DNA of 64,000 nt, taken from NCBI RefSeq assembly GCF_947493875.1, contig NZ_CANLSU010000001.1:186001-250000 (forward strand), in the 5' to 3' direction. The stretch comes from an uncultured Marinococcus sp. GTDB taxonomy: Bacteria > Bacillota > Bacilli > Bacillales > Marinococcaceae. Every line of letters starts with the position of its first letter. Positions within the stretch are counted from its first letter, which is position 1. Below, piece after piece: positions 42,559 to 50,885 of the stretch. Under the pieces are notes generated by a model that was not told the DNA's origin, searched no databases, and saw only the letters and a program-made list of their open reading frames with translations. A program made the translations under genes and the position numbers.

Positions 42559-43662
42559 ATGCAGACTTTAAACAATGAAGCTAAAACTAACCAAACAAAA
42601 AAGTACAGCCTGATCGACACTGATATTCATGAACGGGTAATGTATGAAGATTTATTTCCATACTTAGAGCAGCCGTGGAGAAGATATATTGAAGATTGCC
42701 ATTGGCAGCAGGAAAAACATATGCCGTTCACCCAGCCTGCCGTGGCCGGAGTGGACCGGGCCGACGCAAAAACGCCGGACGGTAAACCAGCGGGAACAAG
42801 CCTTCCGTTTATGCAGGAGCAGCTGCTTGACGCCAACAATCACGAATTCGGTATTTTAACCGGAGCGCTTGATCCATCCCCGTCTTCGATGCACGGATGG
42901 TATGAAATGGCCACAGCTCTCGCCAGTGCTTATAATGACTGGCAGATTAATGAATGGCTAGATAAAGACAGCCGCCTGTATGGCTCCGTTCACATTGCAG
43001 CCCAGGAAGTAGCAAACGCGGTGAAAGAAATTGAACGCGTCGGCTCTCACCCAAAAATGATTCAGGTGCTTTTGCCCATCGATGATATCGCGTGGGGCGA
43101 CCCGTACTATCATCCGATATTTGAAGCCGCCGAGCGCCATGACCTGATGATCGGCATGCATCATAACGAACCGCCGGCTCCGCTCGGAAAATGGCCGAGA
43201 TACTTTATTGAATGGCACTCCCTGATCGCAACGTCTCATATGGCACAGATCACGAGCATGATTTTTAACGGGGTATTTGAGAAATATCCAAACCTGAAGC
43301 TGATGATGATCGAGGGCGGCTTCACATATGTGCCGTTTTTAATGAAGAAACTTGATCAGCAGTTTAAGGATCTTCGCCACGAAGTGCCGTGGGTAACGAC
43401 GATGCCGAGTGATACTATCAAAAACCGGATGGCGTTTACGACCCAGCCGCTTGAAGAAATGAGCAAAAAAGAATGGAATCTCCTGGTAGAGCAAATGGGG
43501 ACCGATGAAATTATCTGCTTTAGTACGGACTATCCACACTGGGATTACGATTCTCCGGACGAAGCTGTGCCAAAAGCACTTGAAGAAGACGTGCTTAAGC
43601 GGATCTATGGTGAAAACGCCAGAAAATTCTATCCGAAGCTGCCGGCCCGGGGTGATGTCTGA
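42559..43662 (+). CDS. Amidohydrolase family 2 (ACMSD-like TIM barrel)
   Basis: A 367-residue metal-dependent hydrolase or decarboxylase. The metal motif DTDIHE (D22-x-H24) opens the barrel, GMHHNEPPAP supplies the central His, and CFSTDYPHWD carries the late Asp with a HWD ending typical of 2-amino-3-carboxymuconate-semialdehyde-decarboxylase relatives. The substrate is unknown. Its last base overlaps the start of a Rieske protein gene, implying joint function. GGAAGGA precedes ATG 42559. Confidence 0.85.
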   Translation: MQTLNNEAKTNQTKKYSLIDTDIHERVMYEDLFPYLEQPWRRYIEDCHWQQEKHMPFTQPAVAGVDRADAKTPDGKPAGTSLPFMQEQLLDANNHEFGILTGALDPSPSSMHGWYEMATALASAYNDWQINEWLDKDSRLYGSVHIAAQEVANAVKEIERVGSHPKMIQVLLPIDDIAWGDPYYHPIFEAAERHDLMIGMHHNEPPAPLGKWPRYFIEWHSLIATSHMAQITSMIFNGVFEKYPNLKLMMIEGGFTYVPFLMKKLDQQFKDLRHEVPWVTTMPSDTIKNRMAFTTQPLEEMSKKEWNLLVEQMGTDEIICFSTDYPHWDYDSPDEAVPKALEEDVLKRIYGENARKFYPKLPARGDV

Positions 43663-44027
43663 TGGCAGCCGTTATCTGCAGGGAAGAGGAATTGGAAGAA
43701 CAGGAAATGATCCCGGGAAGCGTCGATAATATTCCGGTTTTTGTGTGCAGGACATCCGAGGGGGAAGTCCGGGCGTTTATCGACCGGTGCCCCCACCAGG
43801 GAGCCTGCATGTCGAAGGGGAAAATTGACGGTGCTCCAATGAGTACAGCACCCGGGGAGTATTCCTTTGAGCATGAAGGCGACATTGTCCGGTGCCCTTG
43901 GCACGGAAGAGAATACAATCTGCGGGAAAGCGGAAAGCCGCTTGCGCCGGTCAAAGGTAAACTAAAAGAGTTTTCCGCTTATGTGGAAGACAGCTATGTA
44001 TATGTAGAATTAAAGAGAGGCTCGTAA
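43662..44027 (+). CDS. Stand-alone Rieske [2Fe-2S] protein
   Basis: A 121-residue Rieske ferredoxin-like protein. Cluster ligands are Cys43-Pro-His45 and Cys78-Pro-Trp-His81. The 32 residues between His45 and Cys78 exceed the usual 16-18 because of the inserted segment GAPMSTAPGEYSFEHEG. No oxygenase or reductase domain is attached. It is translationally coupled (TGATG) to the amidohydrolase gene, and a terminator is built around its stop codon. It probably carries electrons for, or activates, a partner. Confidence 0.9.
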   Translation: MAAVICREEELEEQEMIPGSVDNIPVFVCRTSEGEVRAFIDRCPHQGACMSKGKIDGAPMSTAPGEYSFEHEGDIVRCPWHGREYNLRESGKPLAPVKGKLKEFSAYVEDSYVYVELKRGS

Positions 44028-44042
44028 GCCTCTCTTTTTTAT
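44012..44042 (+). terminator. Terminator overlapping the Rieske stop codon
   Basis: The stem AGAGAGGCT / AGCCTCTCT around CGTA, followed by a T-run. The TAA stop begins inside the loop. Confidence 0.9.
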
Positions 44043-44063
44043 TGATATTTAGCTGCGAAATGA

Positions 44064-44399
44064 TTAGCTGTTTAAATTACCGCCGCGTACTTCCTGCAGC
44101 TGACGGACAGCTTCAATCTGTTCATCGTTCAATTCAGCGTAGTTGCCGGCAGCATCCAACGTCAATATAACCGACGTTCCGGTCAGGGAGTATTTATTCG
44201 TAAGATCCCCGAACTGCTTGGATTCTACTTTGTAATCCGCTTCTTCATACTGATCTTCGTTCGCAAGCGCGTAAACATCAAGCTCCGGAATCATTTCGAG
44301 CATGATGGCGTCATTGCCCATAATACTGTAGATATCATTTTGTCCATCTACTTCGCGGACTTCAATTTCCTCATTAGGCTTACTGATAATAATATTCAT
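44064..44399 (-). CDS. 111-residue acidic protein of unknown function
   Basis: The start is ATG 44399, nine bases after AAAGGATGA; the longer frame to 44513 lacks a good ribosome site. The protein is acidic and soluble, opening NIIISKPNEEIEVREVDG and ending in helical ELNDEQIEAVRQLQEVRGG. The first segment loosely recalls DUF3846-like proteins, but I do not rely on that. Monocistronic; function unknown. Confidence 0.65.
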   Translation of the reverse strand: MNIIISKPNEEIEVREVDGQNDIYSIMGNDAIMLEMIPELDVYALANEDQYEEADYKVESKQFGDLTNKYSLTGTSVILTLDAAGNYAELNDEQIEAVRQLQEVRGGNLNS

Positions 44400-44614
44400 C
44401 GTGACATTCATCCTTTCTGTTTCCAAATCAATAGTAGTTACCGTACAAAAACGTTCCTCTCCTGCTATAACCGTTTCCTTCTTCCCACAAACATGAAAAA
44501 AAGATAAAATCATAATGGAAATAATCAGATTTCTTTAGGCGTATAAGTAGACATACACTGCTGTGGCACATATGATAGAAAAAGATAAAATAGTGGCAAG
44601 GGAGATATGTGAAT

Positions 44615-46204
44615 ATGATTGATGCAAATCAGCTGACACCAAATGAAACCTATAATTTAATCGAAGAAATGGAACGCTATGATTCTGATCGCCTGGCATT
44701 GAAATGGCAGGACGATAAAGGAAGCCGCCGCGAGGTTACATATCATGAACTGATCCAGCAGGCCAATCAGTATGCCAACGTCCTTACAGGACTCGGACTT
44801 TCCAAAGGAGATAAGGTGCTTGTCATGGTTCCCCGGCTTGTGGAAGCCTATGTTGCGTATTACGCTTGCCTGAAAGCAGGACTTGTGATTATTCCTTCTT
44901 CAGAAATGCTCCGGGCGGATGATATCAAGTACCGGGCGGACCATTCCGGCTCCCGCGCAATCATTTCGTATGCTCCGTACGCAGAGGAAATCGACCGGAT
45001 GGATCCTATGCCGGAAACCCTCGAGCATAAGCTGATGATCGGTGGCAGTAAAGAGGGATGGAAAGAGCTTGAATTAATGGCAGCAGAAGAGTCCCAAAGC
45101 TTTAACATTGTACAGACTCACCGGGATGACACTGCCTTTCTTCCTTATACTTCGGGAACGACTGGGAAACCAAAAGCTGTCGTGCACAGCCATGGCTGGG
45201 CATACGCCCATCTTAGGGTAGCGGCGGACGAGTGGCTCGACATTCATGAAAACGATGTTGTCTGGGCTACCGCCGGACCAGGCTGGCAGAAATGGGTCTG
45301 GAGTCCGTTTTTATCCGTGCTCGGCCAGGGTGCCACCGGATTTGCCTACAACGGCCGTTTTGATCCAGAGACTTACCTGCAGCTGCTTCAGCACGAAAAA
45401 GTGAATGTGCTTTGCTGCACGCCGACAGAGTACCGGCTGATGGCTAAAATTGAAGGTCTCGAAAAGTATGATCTTTCAGCGATGCACAGCGCTGTTTCAG
45501 CAGGAGAGCCTTTAAATGAAGAGGTCATTCAAGTGTTCCGCGATAAATTTAACCTTCCGGTTCGCGATGGATACGGGCAGACAGAAAGTACGCTGCTTAT
45601 CGGAACACTGAAGGGTGTCCCTGAAAAAATAGGTTCCATGGGCAAACCAATGATTGAGCAGTTTATTGAAATAGTGGATGAAGACGGAAATCCTGCGAAG
45701 ACCAATGAAATTGGCAATATCGCTGTGCACCGTGATCTTCCATCGCTGTTTCAAGGCTATTACAGAGAGCCCGAACGTACGAATGATTCCTACCAGGGCG
45801 ATTACTTTTTAACCGGTGACAGGGCGATGAAGGATGAAGATAATTACTACTGGTTCCAGGGGCGCAGTGATGACATTATTATCAGTTCAGGATATACGAT
45901 CGGGCCGTTTGAAGTAGAGGATGCACTCACAAAACACCCCTCTGTCAAAGAATGCGCCGCTGTAGCAAGCCCGGATGATATCCGGGGTAACGTCGTGAAG
46001 GCTTTTATCGTGCCTAACGGCCAGGTGGAAAATGAAGAGGATTTGACGAAGGAACTGCAGAACCACGTAAAGAAAATGACTGCCCCGTATAAATATCCGC
46101 GCCGCATTGAGTTTGTGGAATCACTTCCCAAAACAAGCTCTGCAAAAATACGCCGTGTAGAACTCCGTGAACAGGAGCTCGCGAAGGCAAACAAAAATCA
46201 ATAG
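44615..46204 (+). CDS. Acyl-CoA synthetase, medium-chain (MACS/MbcS-like)
   Basis: An ATP-dependent acyl/aryl-CoA ligase of about 529 residues. The AMP-binding motif is LPYTSGTTGKPKAVVHSHG, followed by DGYGQTES, the hinge SDDIIISSGYTIGPFEVE, and the C-terminal catalytic Lys region SLPKTSSAKIRRVELR. It activates a carboxylic acid to its CoA thioester by adenylation. Start ATG 44615 was chosen; GTG 44609 also lies within reach of the AAGGGAG site. Substrate unknown; a neighbouring Na+ symporter may supply it. Confidence 0.9.
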   Translation: MIDANQLTPNETYNLIEEMERYDSDRLALKWQDDKGSRREVTYHELIQQANQYANVLTGLGLSKGDKVLVMVPRLVEAYVAYYACLKAGLVIIPSSEMLRADDIKYRADHSGSRAIISYAPYAEEIDRMDPMPETLEHKLMIGGSKEGWKELELMAAEESQSFNIVQTHRDDTAFLPYTSGTTGKPKAVVHSHGWAYAHLRVAADEWLDIHENDVVWATAGPGWQKWVWSPFLSVLGQGATGFAYNGRFDPETYLQLLQHEKVNVLCCTPTEYRLMAKIEGLEKYDLSAMHSAVSAGEPLNEEVIQVFRDKFNLPVRDGYGQTESTLLIGTLKGVPEKIGSMGKPMIEQFIEIVDEDGNPAKTNEIGNIAVHRDLPSLFQGYYREPERTNDSYQGDYFLTGDRAMKDEDNYYWFQGRSDDIIISSGYTIGPFEVEDALTKHPSVKECAAVASPDDIRGNVVKAFIVPNGQVENEEDLTKELQNHVKKMTAPYKYPRRIEFVESLPKTSSAKIRRVELREQELAKANKNQ

Positions 46205-46224
46205 CTGAATGAAGCAGCCTGATT

Positions 46225-46260
46225 TGACTGTCCTGTGCTTGTTGCGCAGGGCAGTTGTAT
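46225..46260 (+). terminator. Terminator of the acyl-CoA synthetase gene
   Basis: ACTGTCCTGTGC / GCGCAGGGCAGT with two G-T pairs and a TTGTT loop; it is followed by TGTATATTTTT. Confidence 0.75.
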
Positions 46261-46288
46261 ATTTTTGCGAAAATGGTTTCGTAAAAAT
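46261..46288 (+). promoter_or_regulatory. 28-base dyad upstream of the sodium symporter
   Basis: ATTTTTgCGAAA-ATGG-TTTCGtAAAAAT is an inverted repeat with one mismatch, centred 46274. It follows a terminator and precedes a cre-like site, so it may be an operator of a LacI/GntR-type regulator. No regulator gene is adjacent. Confidence 0.45.
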
Positions 46289-46319
46289 ATAAAGATGAGC
46301 AAAGATTAAAAATATTTTT

Positions 46320-46334
46320 AGGAAAGCGTTTACC
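46320..46334 (+). promoter_or_regulatory. Possible cre site upstream of the sodium symporter
   Basis: AGGAAAGCGTTTACC matches the CcpA consensus core (AANCGNTNWC) with two edge mismatches. It sits about 90 bases before the symporter, fitting carbon control. Confidence 0.45.
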
Positions 46335-46421
46335 TTACTGATAATTTCAGTTAGAATAAGAACAACACCGCTGAAGGGGAGAAATTGAAACAAAATTGAG
46401 GTGCTTGTTTCGATTTAAAAA

Positions 46422-48044
46422 ATGTGTAACGAACATAAGACCAAAGGGGGGCTCGTTATTTTATCTCTTATTACATTTGTTATTATCGTCGGGGCTATTT
46501 GGCTTTTTGCTTATACCCGCAGCCGCTCAGTTAAAACAGACAGTGCAGAAGGCTACTTTCTGGCCGGCAGAAGTTTAACCGGTATTACGATTGCCGGTAC
46601 GATTATTATGACGAACTTATCGACCGAGCAGATTGTCGGCCAGAACGGCCAAAGCTACGCTTCGGGTATGGAAGTAATGGCATGGGAAGTAACCTCAGCC
46701 ATAGCGATTGTACTGCTGGCACTTGTGTTTCTTCCGAAATACTTAAAATATGGTGTGGACACCGTTACTGATTTTATCGAAACCAGGTACGACAAAACGA
46801 CAAAAAGAATTGCCTCTTTTCTGTTTATTTTCACTTATATGACTTCCTTCTTACCCGTCGTGTTGTACTCCGGCTCACTCGTATTTAATCAAATTTTTGC
46901 TGTAGATCAATTACTCGGCGTTGAGCCTTTGACAGCCGTCGCCTTTATCGCTGGATTGACTGGGCTTATCGGTCTTCTTTATCTTTTGATGGGCGGCTTA
47001 AGGTTAAGCGCTTTCAGTGATACTGTTTATGGCATTGCTCTTTTGCTTGGCGGACTTACTATCCCGGTGCTTGGTCTGATGGCCTTAGGTGATGGAAACT
47101 TCTTCCGAGGTATGGAAACGATTCAGGCCAATACTCCTGAAAAATTAAACTCCATTGGCGCTATTGATTCTTCTTATGTGCCATGGCCGACGCTCTTTTT
47201 AGGAATGTTTTTTAATAACTTGTTTTTCTGGTGCACAAACCAGATGATCGTACAAAAAGCGCTGGCAGGGAGAAACTTAAAGGAAAGCCAGAAGGGTGCT
47301 TTATATGTAGGCTTCTTTAAAATATTCGGAGCTTTGTTTCTCGTATTCCCGGGAATTATCGCATTTAATTTGTTTGGCGGGGAGCTTAGAACTGCAGATA
47401 ATGCGTATCCGCGTTTAGTTACAGAAGTACTGCCGCCGTCAGTGGAAGGCATCTTTGCAGCAGTCATTTTTGGGGCTATTTTAAGTTCATTTGTTGGTGC
47501 GTTGAATGCCACCGCTACGCTGTTTACACTGGACTTTTATAAGCCGCTCATTAAAAAGGATGCAAGTGACAGACAGGTGGCACGGGCTGGTAAACTAATT
47601 ACGGTCATTGTAGCTTTAATTGCTATTTTAATTGCTCCGCTGATTTCTTTTGCTCCTTCAGGGCTTTACAACGTCGTTCAATCATTTAATGGATTATACA
47701 GCATGCCGCTGCTTGTCATTATTATACTCGGATTCTACTTCAAGTATGGTACTGCCTTTGCTGCAAAAGTAACGTTTATTACTCACGTTGTGCTTTACGG
47801 TATTTTCTGGCTGTTTATGGACTACCATTATCTGTACGCTTTCAGCGTGTTGTTCTTTGTCGATATTCTTGTACTGTGGTTGGTAAGCCGGCTGAAGCCG
47901 ATCGACAAGCCGTTTGAGTTTCAGGAAAATATCAACAAGGTCGATATGACTCCGTGGAAGCACAGAAAATGGGTGAGCGCACTCATCATTATTACCGTGG
48001 TAGCTACGTACCTGCTGTTCTCCCCTATTGGACTTGCCGGGTAA
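46422..48044 (+). CDS. Sodium:solute symporter (SSS/SLC5 family)
   Basis: A 540-residue membrane symporter with about 13-14 spans, importing a sugar, acid or similar solute with Na+. Family signs are EGYFLAGRSLTGITIAGTIIMTNLSTEQIVGQNGQSY near the start and GLRLSAFSDTVYG in the middle. The sugar-type SSS branch (YidK-like) fits best. The ATG at 46422 has only a weak GAGGTG upstream, while a stronger AAGGGGGG lies inside the gene 26 bases later with no ATG/GTG/TTG behind it, so the start is uncertain. Confidence 0.87.
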   Translation: MCNEHKTKGGLVILSLITFVIIVGAIWLFAYTRSRSVKTDSAEGYFLAGRSLTGITIAGTIIMTNLSTEQIVGQNGQSYASGMEVMAWEVTSAIAIVLLALVFLPKYLKYGVDTVTDFIETRYDKTTKRIASFLFIFTYMTSFLPVVLYSGSLVFNQIFAVDQLLGVEPLTAVAFIAGLTGLIGLLYLLMGGLRLSAFSDTVYGIALLLGGLTIPVLGLMALGDGNFFRGMETIQANTPEKLNSIGAIDSSYVPWPTLFLGMFFNNLFFWCTNQMIVQKALAGRNLKESQKGALYVGFFKIFGALFLVFPGIIAFNLFGGELRTADNAYPRLVTEVLPPSVEGIFAAVIFGAILSSFVGALNATATLFTLDFYKPLIKKDASDRQVARAGKLITVIVALIAILIAPLISFAPSGLYNVVQSFNGLYSMPLLVIIILGFYFKYGTAFAAKVTFITHVVLYGIFWLFMDYHYLYAFSVLFFVDILVLWLVSRLKPIDKPFEFQENINKVDMTPWKHRKWVSALIIITVVATYLLFSPIGLAG

Positions 48045-48059
48045 CAGGAAATAAATGAT

Positions 48060-48098
48060 AAAAGTCTGGAGGGCCGATGAGGTGCTCCAGCTTTTTTT
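48060..48098 (+). terminator. Terminator after the sodium symporter gene
   Basis: AAAGTCTGGAG / CTCCAGCTTT with one bulge (48061-48071 / 48085-48094), followed by TTTTT. It overlaps the end of the convergent TVP38 gene. Confidence 0.8.
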
Positions 48099-48750
48099 AT
48101 GACTGCAGGCCAAGCCATTTTTTAATTTTCTTTCGAAGAAAAAAGCCGGCAGCGCTCAAAATAAAAAGTAGAATAATCGCTATCCAAAGCAGAAGGCGGT
48201 TGCCGGAGATGATGCTTTGCCCAAACGTGCCGTACATCAGCATGCCGGGAATGATACCGATCATCGTGGCAGAAATAAAATGCGAATATTTGATTTTCGA
48301 GAAACCAGACAAATAGCTTAGCATGCTAAACCCCATCAACGGGACGAGGCGGAGCACTAACACTACAAAAAAACCACGGTTTTCCATCAAATGTTTCATT
48401 CTGGGATTCCACGGAATACGGTGCTTGCTGAATATGGTTTTCCCCATAAAACGTCCGATAAAATACCCACTTGTGGCTCCGCCCAGGGCTCCTGTCCATA
48501 TATAAAGTACACCGGGCCATAAACCATAAGTGATACTGGCAGTGATGGAAAGCAGAGAGGAGGGAAAGTATATAAAGGGGCCCAGCGTGTAGGCAAGCAG
48601 AAAAACGAACGGTGAAATCCATCCAAACGAAGTAATGAAGTCCTGAATTTCTGTCGGATGAATGCTCAGTCTGATGTTAAAAAAGTAATACAGCCCGATT
48701 AAAATGGCAATAAATAAGAGCCCTTTGATAATATTCATACGTGAGCGCAC
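48097..48750 (-). CDS. TVP38/TMEM64 family membrane protein
   Basis: A 217-residue polytopic protein with about five spans. The SNARE-associated/DedA-like core is seen as YFPSSLLSITASITYGLWPGVLYIWTGALGGATSGYFIGRFMG and the family G-x-x-x-G spacing. Function is not settled; related DedA proteins support membrane lipid scrambling. The start GTG 48750 sits five bases after AAAGGAGGG and is preferred to the longer frame to 48810. Confidence 0.85.
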   Translation of the reverse strand: MRSRMNIIKGLLFIAILIGLYYFFNIRLSIHPTEIQDFITSFGWISPFVFLLAYTLGPFIYFPSSLLSITASITYGLWPGVLYIWTGALGGATSGYFIGRFMGKTIFSKHRIPWNPRMKHLMENRGFFVVLVLRLVPLMGFSMLSYLSGFSKIKYSHFISATMIGIIPGMLMYGTFGQSIISGNRLLLWIAIILLFILSAAGFFLRKKIKKWLGLQS

Positions 48751-48994
48751 GTTTACCCTCCTTTGGCTGCAGAAGCTGGGCAGTATATAACTTTTAATAC
48801 TTCTAAACAAGCATGTGCATTGGGGCTGTTTCTGCGAATTTAGACTATTTCAGCTTAACATGCGGGAGGCGTACAAACGACAATTAATGAACAGCATCCT
48901 ACGGATTATTAAAATAACGCATATATGAAGCTGCGGAAGGGAAAGCCACTAACAGCAGGCAGATAACCATATGAACAGGAGAGGATGAATAAAC

Positions 48995-49633
48995 ATGGCA
49001 AGTAGTGTAGCAGGAGTAAAAATTCCTGACAGTAAAGTAGCGAAAGAAGCAGCTGATTTGCTGCGTGAATACGGTTCGGAACTGCTTTGGAACCACTCGA
49101 ACCGGGCCTATCTTTTCGGGGAAATTCAGGGAAGGGAAGCCGGATTGAAGTATGATTCGGAGCTGTTATATGTGAGTGCATTGTTTCACGATCTCGGGTT
49201 GACGTCTCAGTACAGCAGTCCTGATAAACGGTTTGAGGTAGACGGGGCCAATGCAGCCCGCAGCTTCCTGCAGCAGCATAACATGGAGGATGAGTCTGTT
49301 CGTCTTGTATGGGACGCTATCGCCCTGCATACGACAATTGGAGTTGCAGAACACAAAGAGTCTGAGGTTTCCCTACTTTATTCAGGTGTAGGGCTTGACG
49401 TCATGGGAGATGGATACCATCAGTTTCCTGAAAAATTACGGGAGGAGGTAGTGAGCGCGTATCCGAGGAATAACTTTAAAGAAAAAATCCTTCCTGCTTT
49501 TTATGAAGGATTCAAGCATAAGCCGGAAACGACATTTGGAAATATTAAAGCGGATGTTTGCGAGCGGTTTATGCCGGATTATAAGAGCCCGGACTTTTGT
49601 GAATGCGTGCTGCATTCCCCGTGGAAGGAATAA
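48995..49633 (+). CDS. HD-domain hydrolase, cyanamide hydratase-like
   Basis: A 212-residue HD-domain protein. NHSNRAYLFG and the ALFHDLGLTSQY metal pair (His-Asp), followed by DAIALHTTIG and EVSLLYSGVGLDVMG, match the fungal-cyanamide-hydratase-like HD group in bacteria. Substrate unknown; a nucleotide or urea-like compound is possible. GGAGAGG precedes ATG 48995. A terminator follows directly. Confidence 0.83.
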   Translation: MASSVAGVKIPDSKVAKEAADLLREYGSELLWNHSNRAYLFGEIQGREAGLKYDSELLYVSALFHDLGLTSQYSSPDKRFEVDGANAARSFLQQHNMEDESVRLVWDAIALHTTIGVAEHKESEVSLLYSGVGLDVMGDGYHQFPEKLREEVVSAYPRNNFKEKILPAFYEGFKHKPETTFGNIKADVCERFMPDYKSPDFCECVLHSPWKE

Positions 49634-49643
49634 AAAGAATAAA

Positions 49644-49680
49644 CTAAAGTGCTGCCGTTTCGACGGCGGCACTTTTAAAT
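49644..49680 (+). terminator. Terminator of the HD-domain gene
   Basis: Perfect arms AAAGTGCTGCCG / CGGCGGCACTTT (49646-49657 / 49664-49675) with one G-T pair, around TTTCGA. Confidence 0.88.
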
Positions 49681-49879
49681 GTGGCCGGATCTGCTCTGGG
49701 AACAACTATACTGAATGCGGGAAGAACGTTTTTGTACTGACGCTCTGCGGAAAAGCTATTCGAATAATAAATAATTTTTAAAACAAAGTACTTTGGAACC
49801 TTGATGTAAAAATTTAAGGTGTATTTAAAAAGATATTAATTTTTATTTACCTAATTAATGTATAAAATATTACTTTTAT

Positions 49880-50133
49880 TAAAATAAGATTACAAATGCC
49901 CCAATGTCGTTGTTTAACGATGCGGGGTCAGATATACTCGGTCATGTTGAGTCGCTGATTTAACACATATAAAATTTTTAAATTACTTAATGGAGGTGCA
50001 GTTTCACTCCGTCGTGACCAGCCGTTGTTACTGCAGTCGTGTGACAGAAAGGCAAGTAAACATATAAGAAAAATAAACAATACCTACTTAAATCAAGTTT
50101 CGGTGATAGGTACTTCGACGAGTGAACATTATA
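49880..50133 (+). other. Long, potentially structured leader of the NlpC/P60 gene
   Basis: The 450-base gap after the HD-gene terminator has no supportable gene in its first half, which is strongly AT-rich. The second half is GC-richer and fold-prone. A hairpin TGCCCC...GGGGTCA with an inner GTCGTT/AACGAT stem lies at 49897-49930. The segment GGAGGTG...CACTCC at 49992-50010 can fold over an unused GGAGG. TACCTA / TAGGTA pair across 50090-50112, just before the start. A short frame inside (49990-50067) could encode a 25-residue leader peptide. I could not match a known riboswitch. Confidence 0.4.
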
Positions 50134-50826
50134 ATGAAAAAATATCTTTTTGGAACAGCAATTACAGCAGGAGTACTATTAGGTGCCCCGCAGGCAGCAG
50201 ACGCATCAATCGATGATCACGGATCTTTATCTTACGGCGACACGAATTCGTCGGTAAATGATTTACAGGAAACCTTAAAGGAGGAAGGCTATTTCCACGG
50301 ATACACCGGCTCACGGTTCGGTCCAAGAACGTTAAGCGCGGTAAAAGAATATCAAGCCGATCACGACATCTCATCTCCGGCCGGCAGTTATTACGGCGTA
50401 GCCGGTCCAATGACGCAGAGCTCTTTGATGGATGCAGGATCCTCGAGTGAACAGGTAGCGGGTGTATCTACAAGCAGCAGCTCTGGTATTACGGGCACTG
50501 CTAAGCAATATATCGGGTCACCTTATGTATGGGGCGGCGAGTCTCCAAGCGGCTTTGACTGCAGTGGCTTTATCAATTACGTTTATGAAAAGCATGGGGA
50601 AAGCATTCCAAGAACCGTTTCGGGCATGTATAGTGCAAGCTCGAAGGTTTCGAGTCCTTCTCCGGGAGACGTTGTTTTCTTTGACACAAGAGGTGGACCG
50701 TCCCACGCGGGTATCTACGTAGGCAATAATGAATTTATTCATTCCGGATCTTCTACAGGCGTGACTACTTCAAGTCTTGACAGCTCCTACTGGGGTCCAC
50801 GTTATATGGGCGCCGGCCAGCTTTAA
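50134..50826 (+). CDS. Secreted NlpC/P60 peptidoglycan endopeptidase with a peptidoglycan-binding domain
   Basis: A 230-residue wall hydrolase. A signal peptide (KKYLFGTAITAGVLLGAPQAADA) is followed by a PGRP-type binding domain (VNDLQETLKEEGYFHGYTGSRFG), a Ser-rich linker, and an NlpC/P60 domain with the catalytic Cys in SGFDCSGFINYVY, His in PSHAGIYVG and a later His in EFIHSG. It cuts D-Glu-type stem-peptide bonds. ATG 50134 was chosen over GTG 50122, with a weak ribosome site. The upstream leader suggests post-transcriptional control. Confidence 0.92.
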   Translation: MKKYLFGTAITAGVLLGAPQAADASIDDHGSLSYGDTNSSVNDLQETLKEEGYFHGYTGSRFGPRTLSAVKEYQADHDISSPAGSYYGVAGPMTQSSLMDAGSSSEQVAGVSTSSSSGITGTAKQYIGSPYVWGGESPSGFDCSGFINYVYEKHGESIPRTVSGMYSASSKVSSPSPGDVVFFDTRGGPSHAGIYVGNNEFIHSGSSTGVTTSSLDSSYWGPRYMGAGQL

Positions 50827-50835
50827 AGCAAAAAT

Positions 50836-50885
50836 ACAAAAACCAGGCATGACGCTTATTAAAGGGTCATGCCTGGTTTTTATAT
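50836..50885. terminator. Bidirectional terminator between NlpC/P60 and lactate permease genes
   Basis: Perfect 16-base arms (50838-50853 / 50866-50881) with A- and T-rich ends. Confidence 0.93.

Noticed and set aside
49503-49781. 92-residue frame at the end of the HD-domain gene
   Set aside because: Overlaps the HD gene and its terminator; no ribosome site.
49880-50133. c-di-AMP (ydaO) riboswitch before the NlpC/P60 gene
   Set aside because: The gene type suggested it, but the conserved ydaO core sequences are absent; kept only as an unidentified leader.
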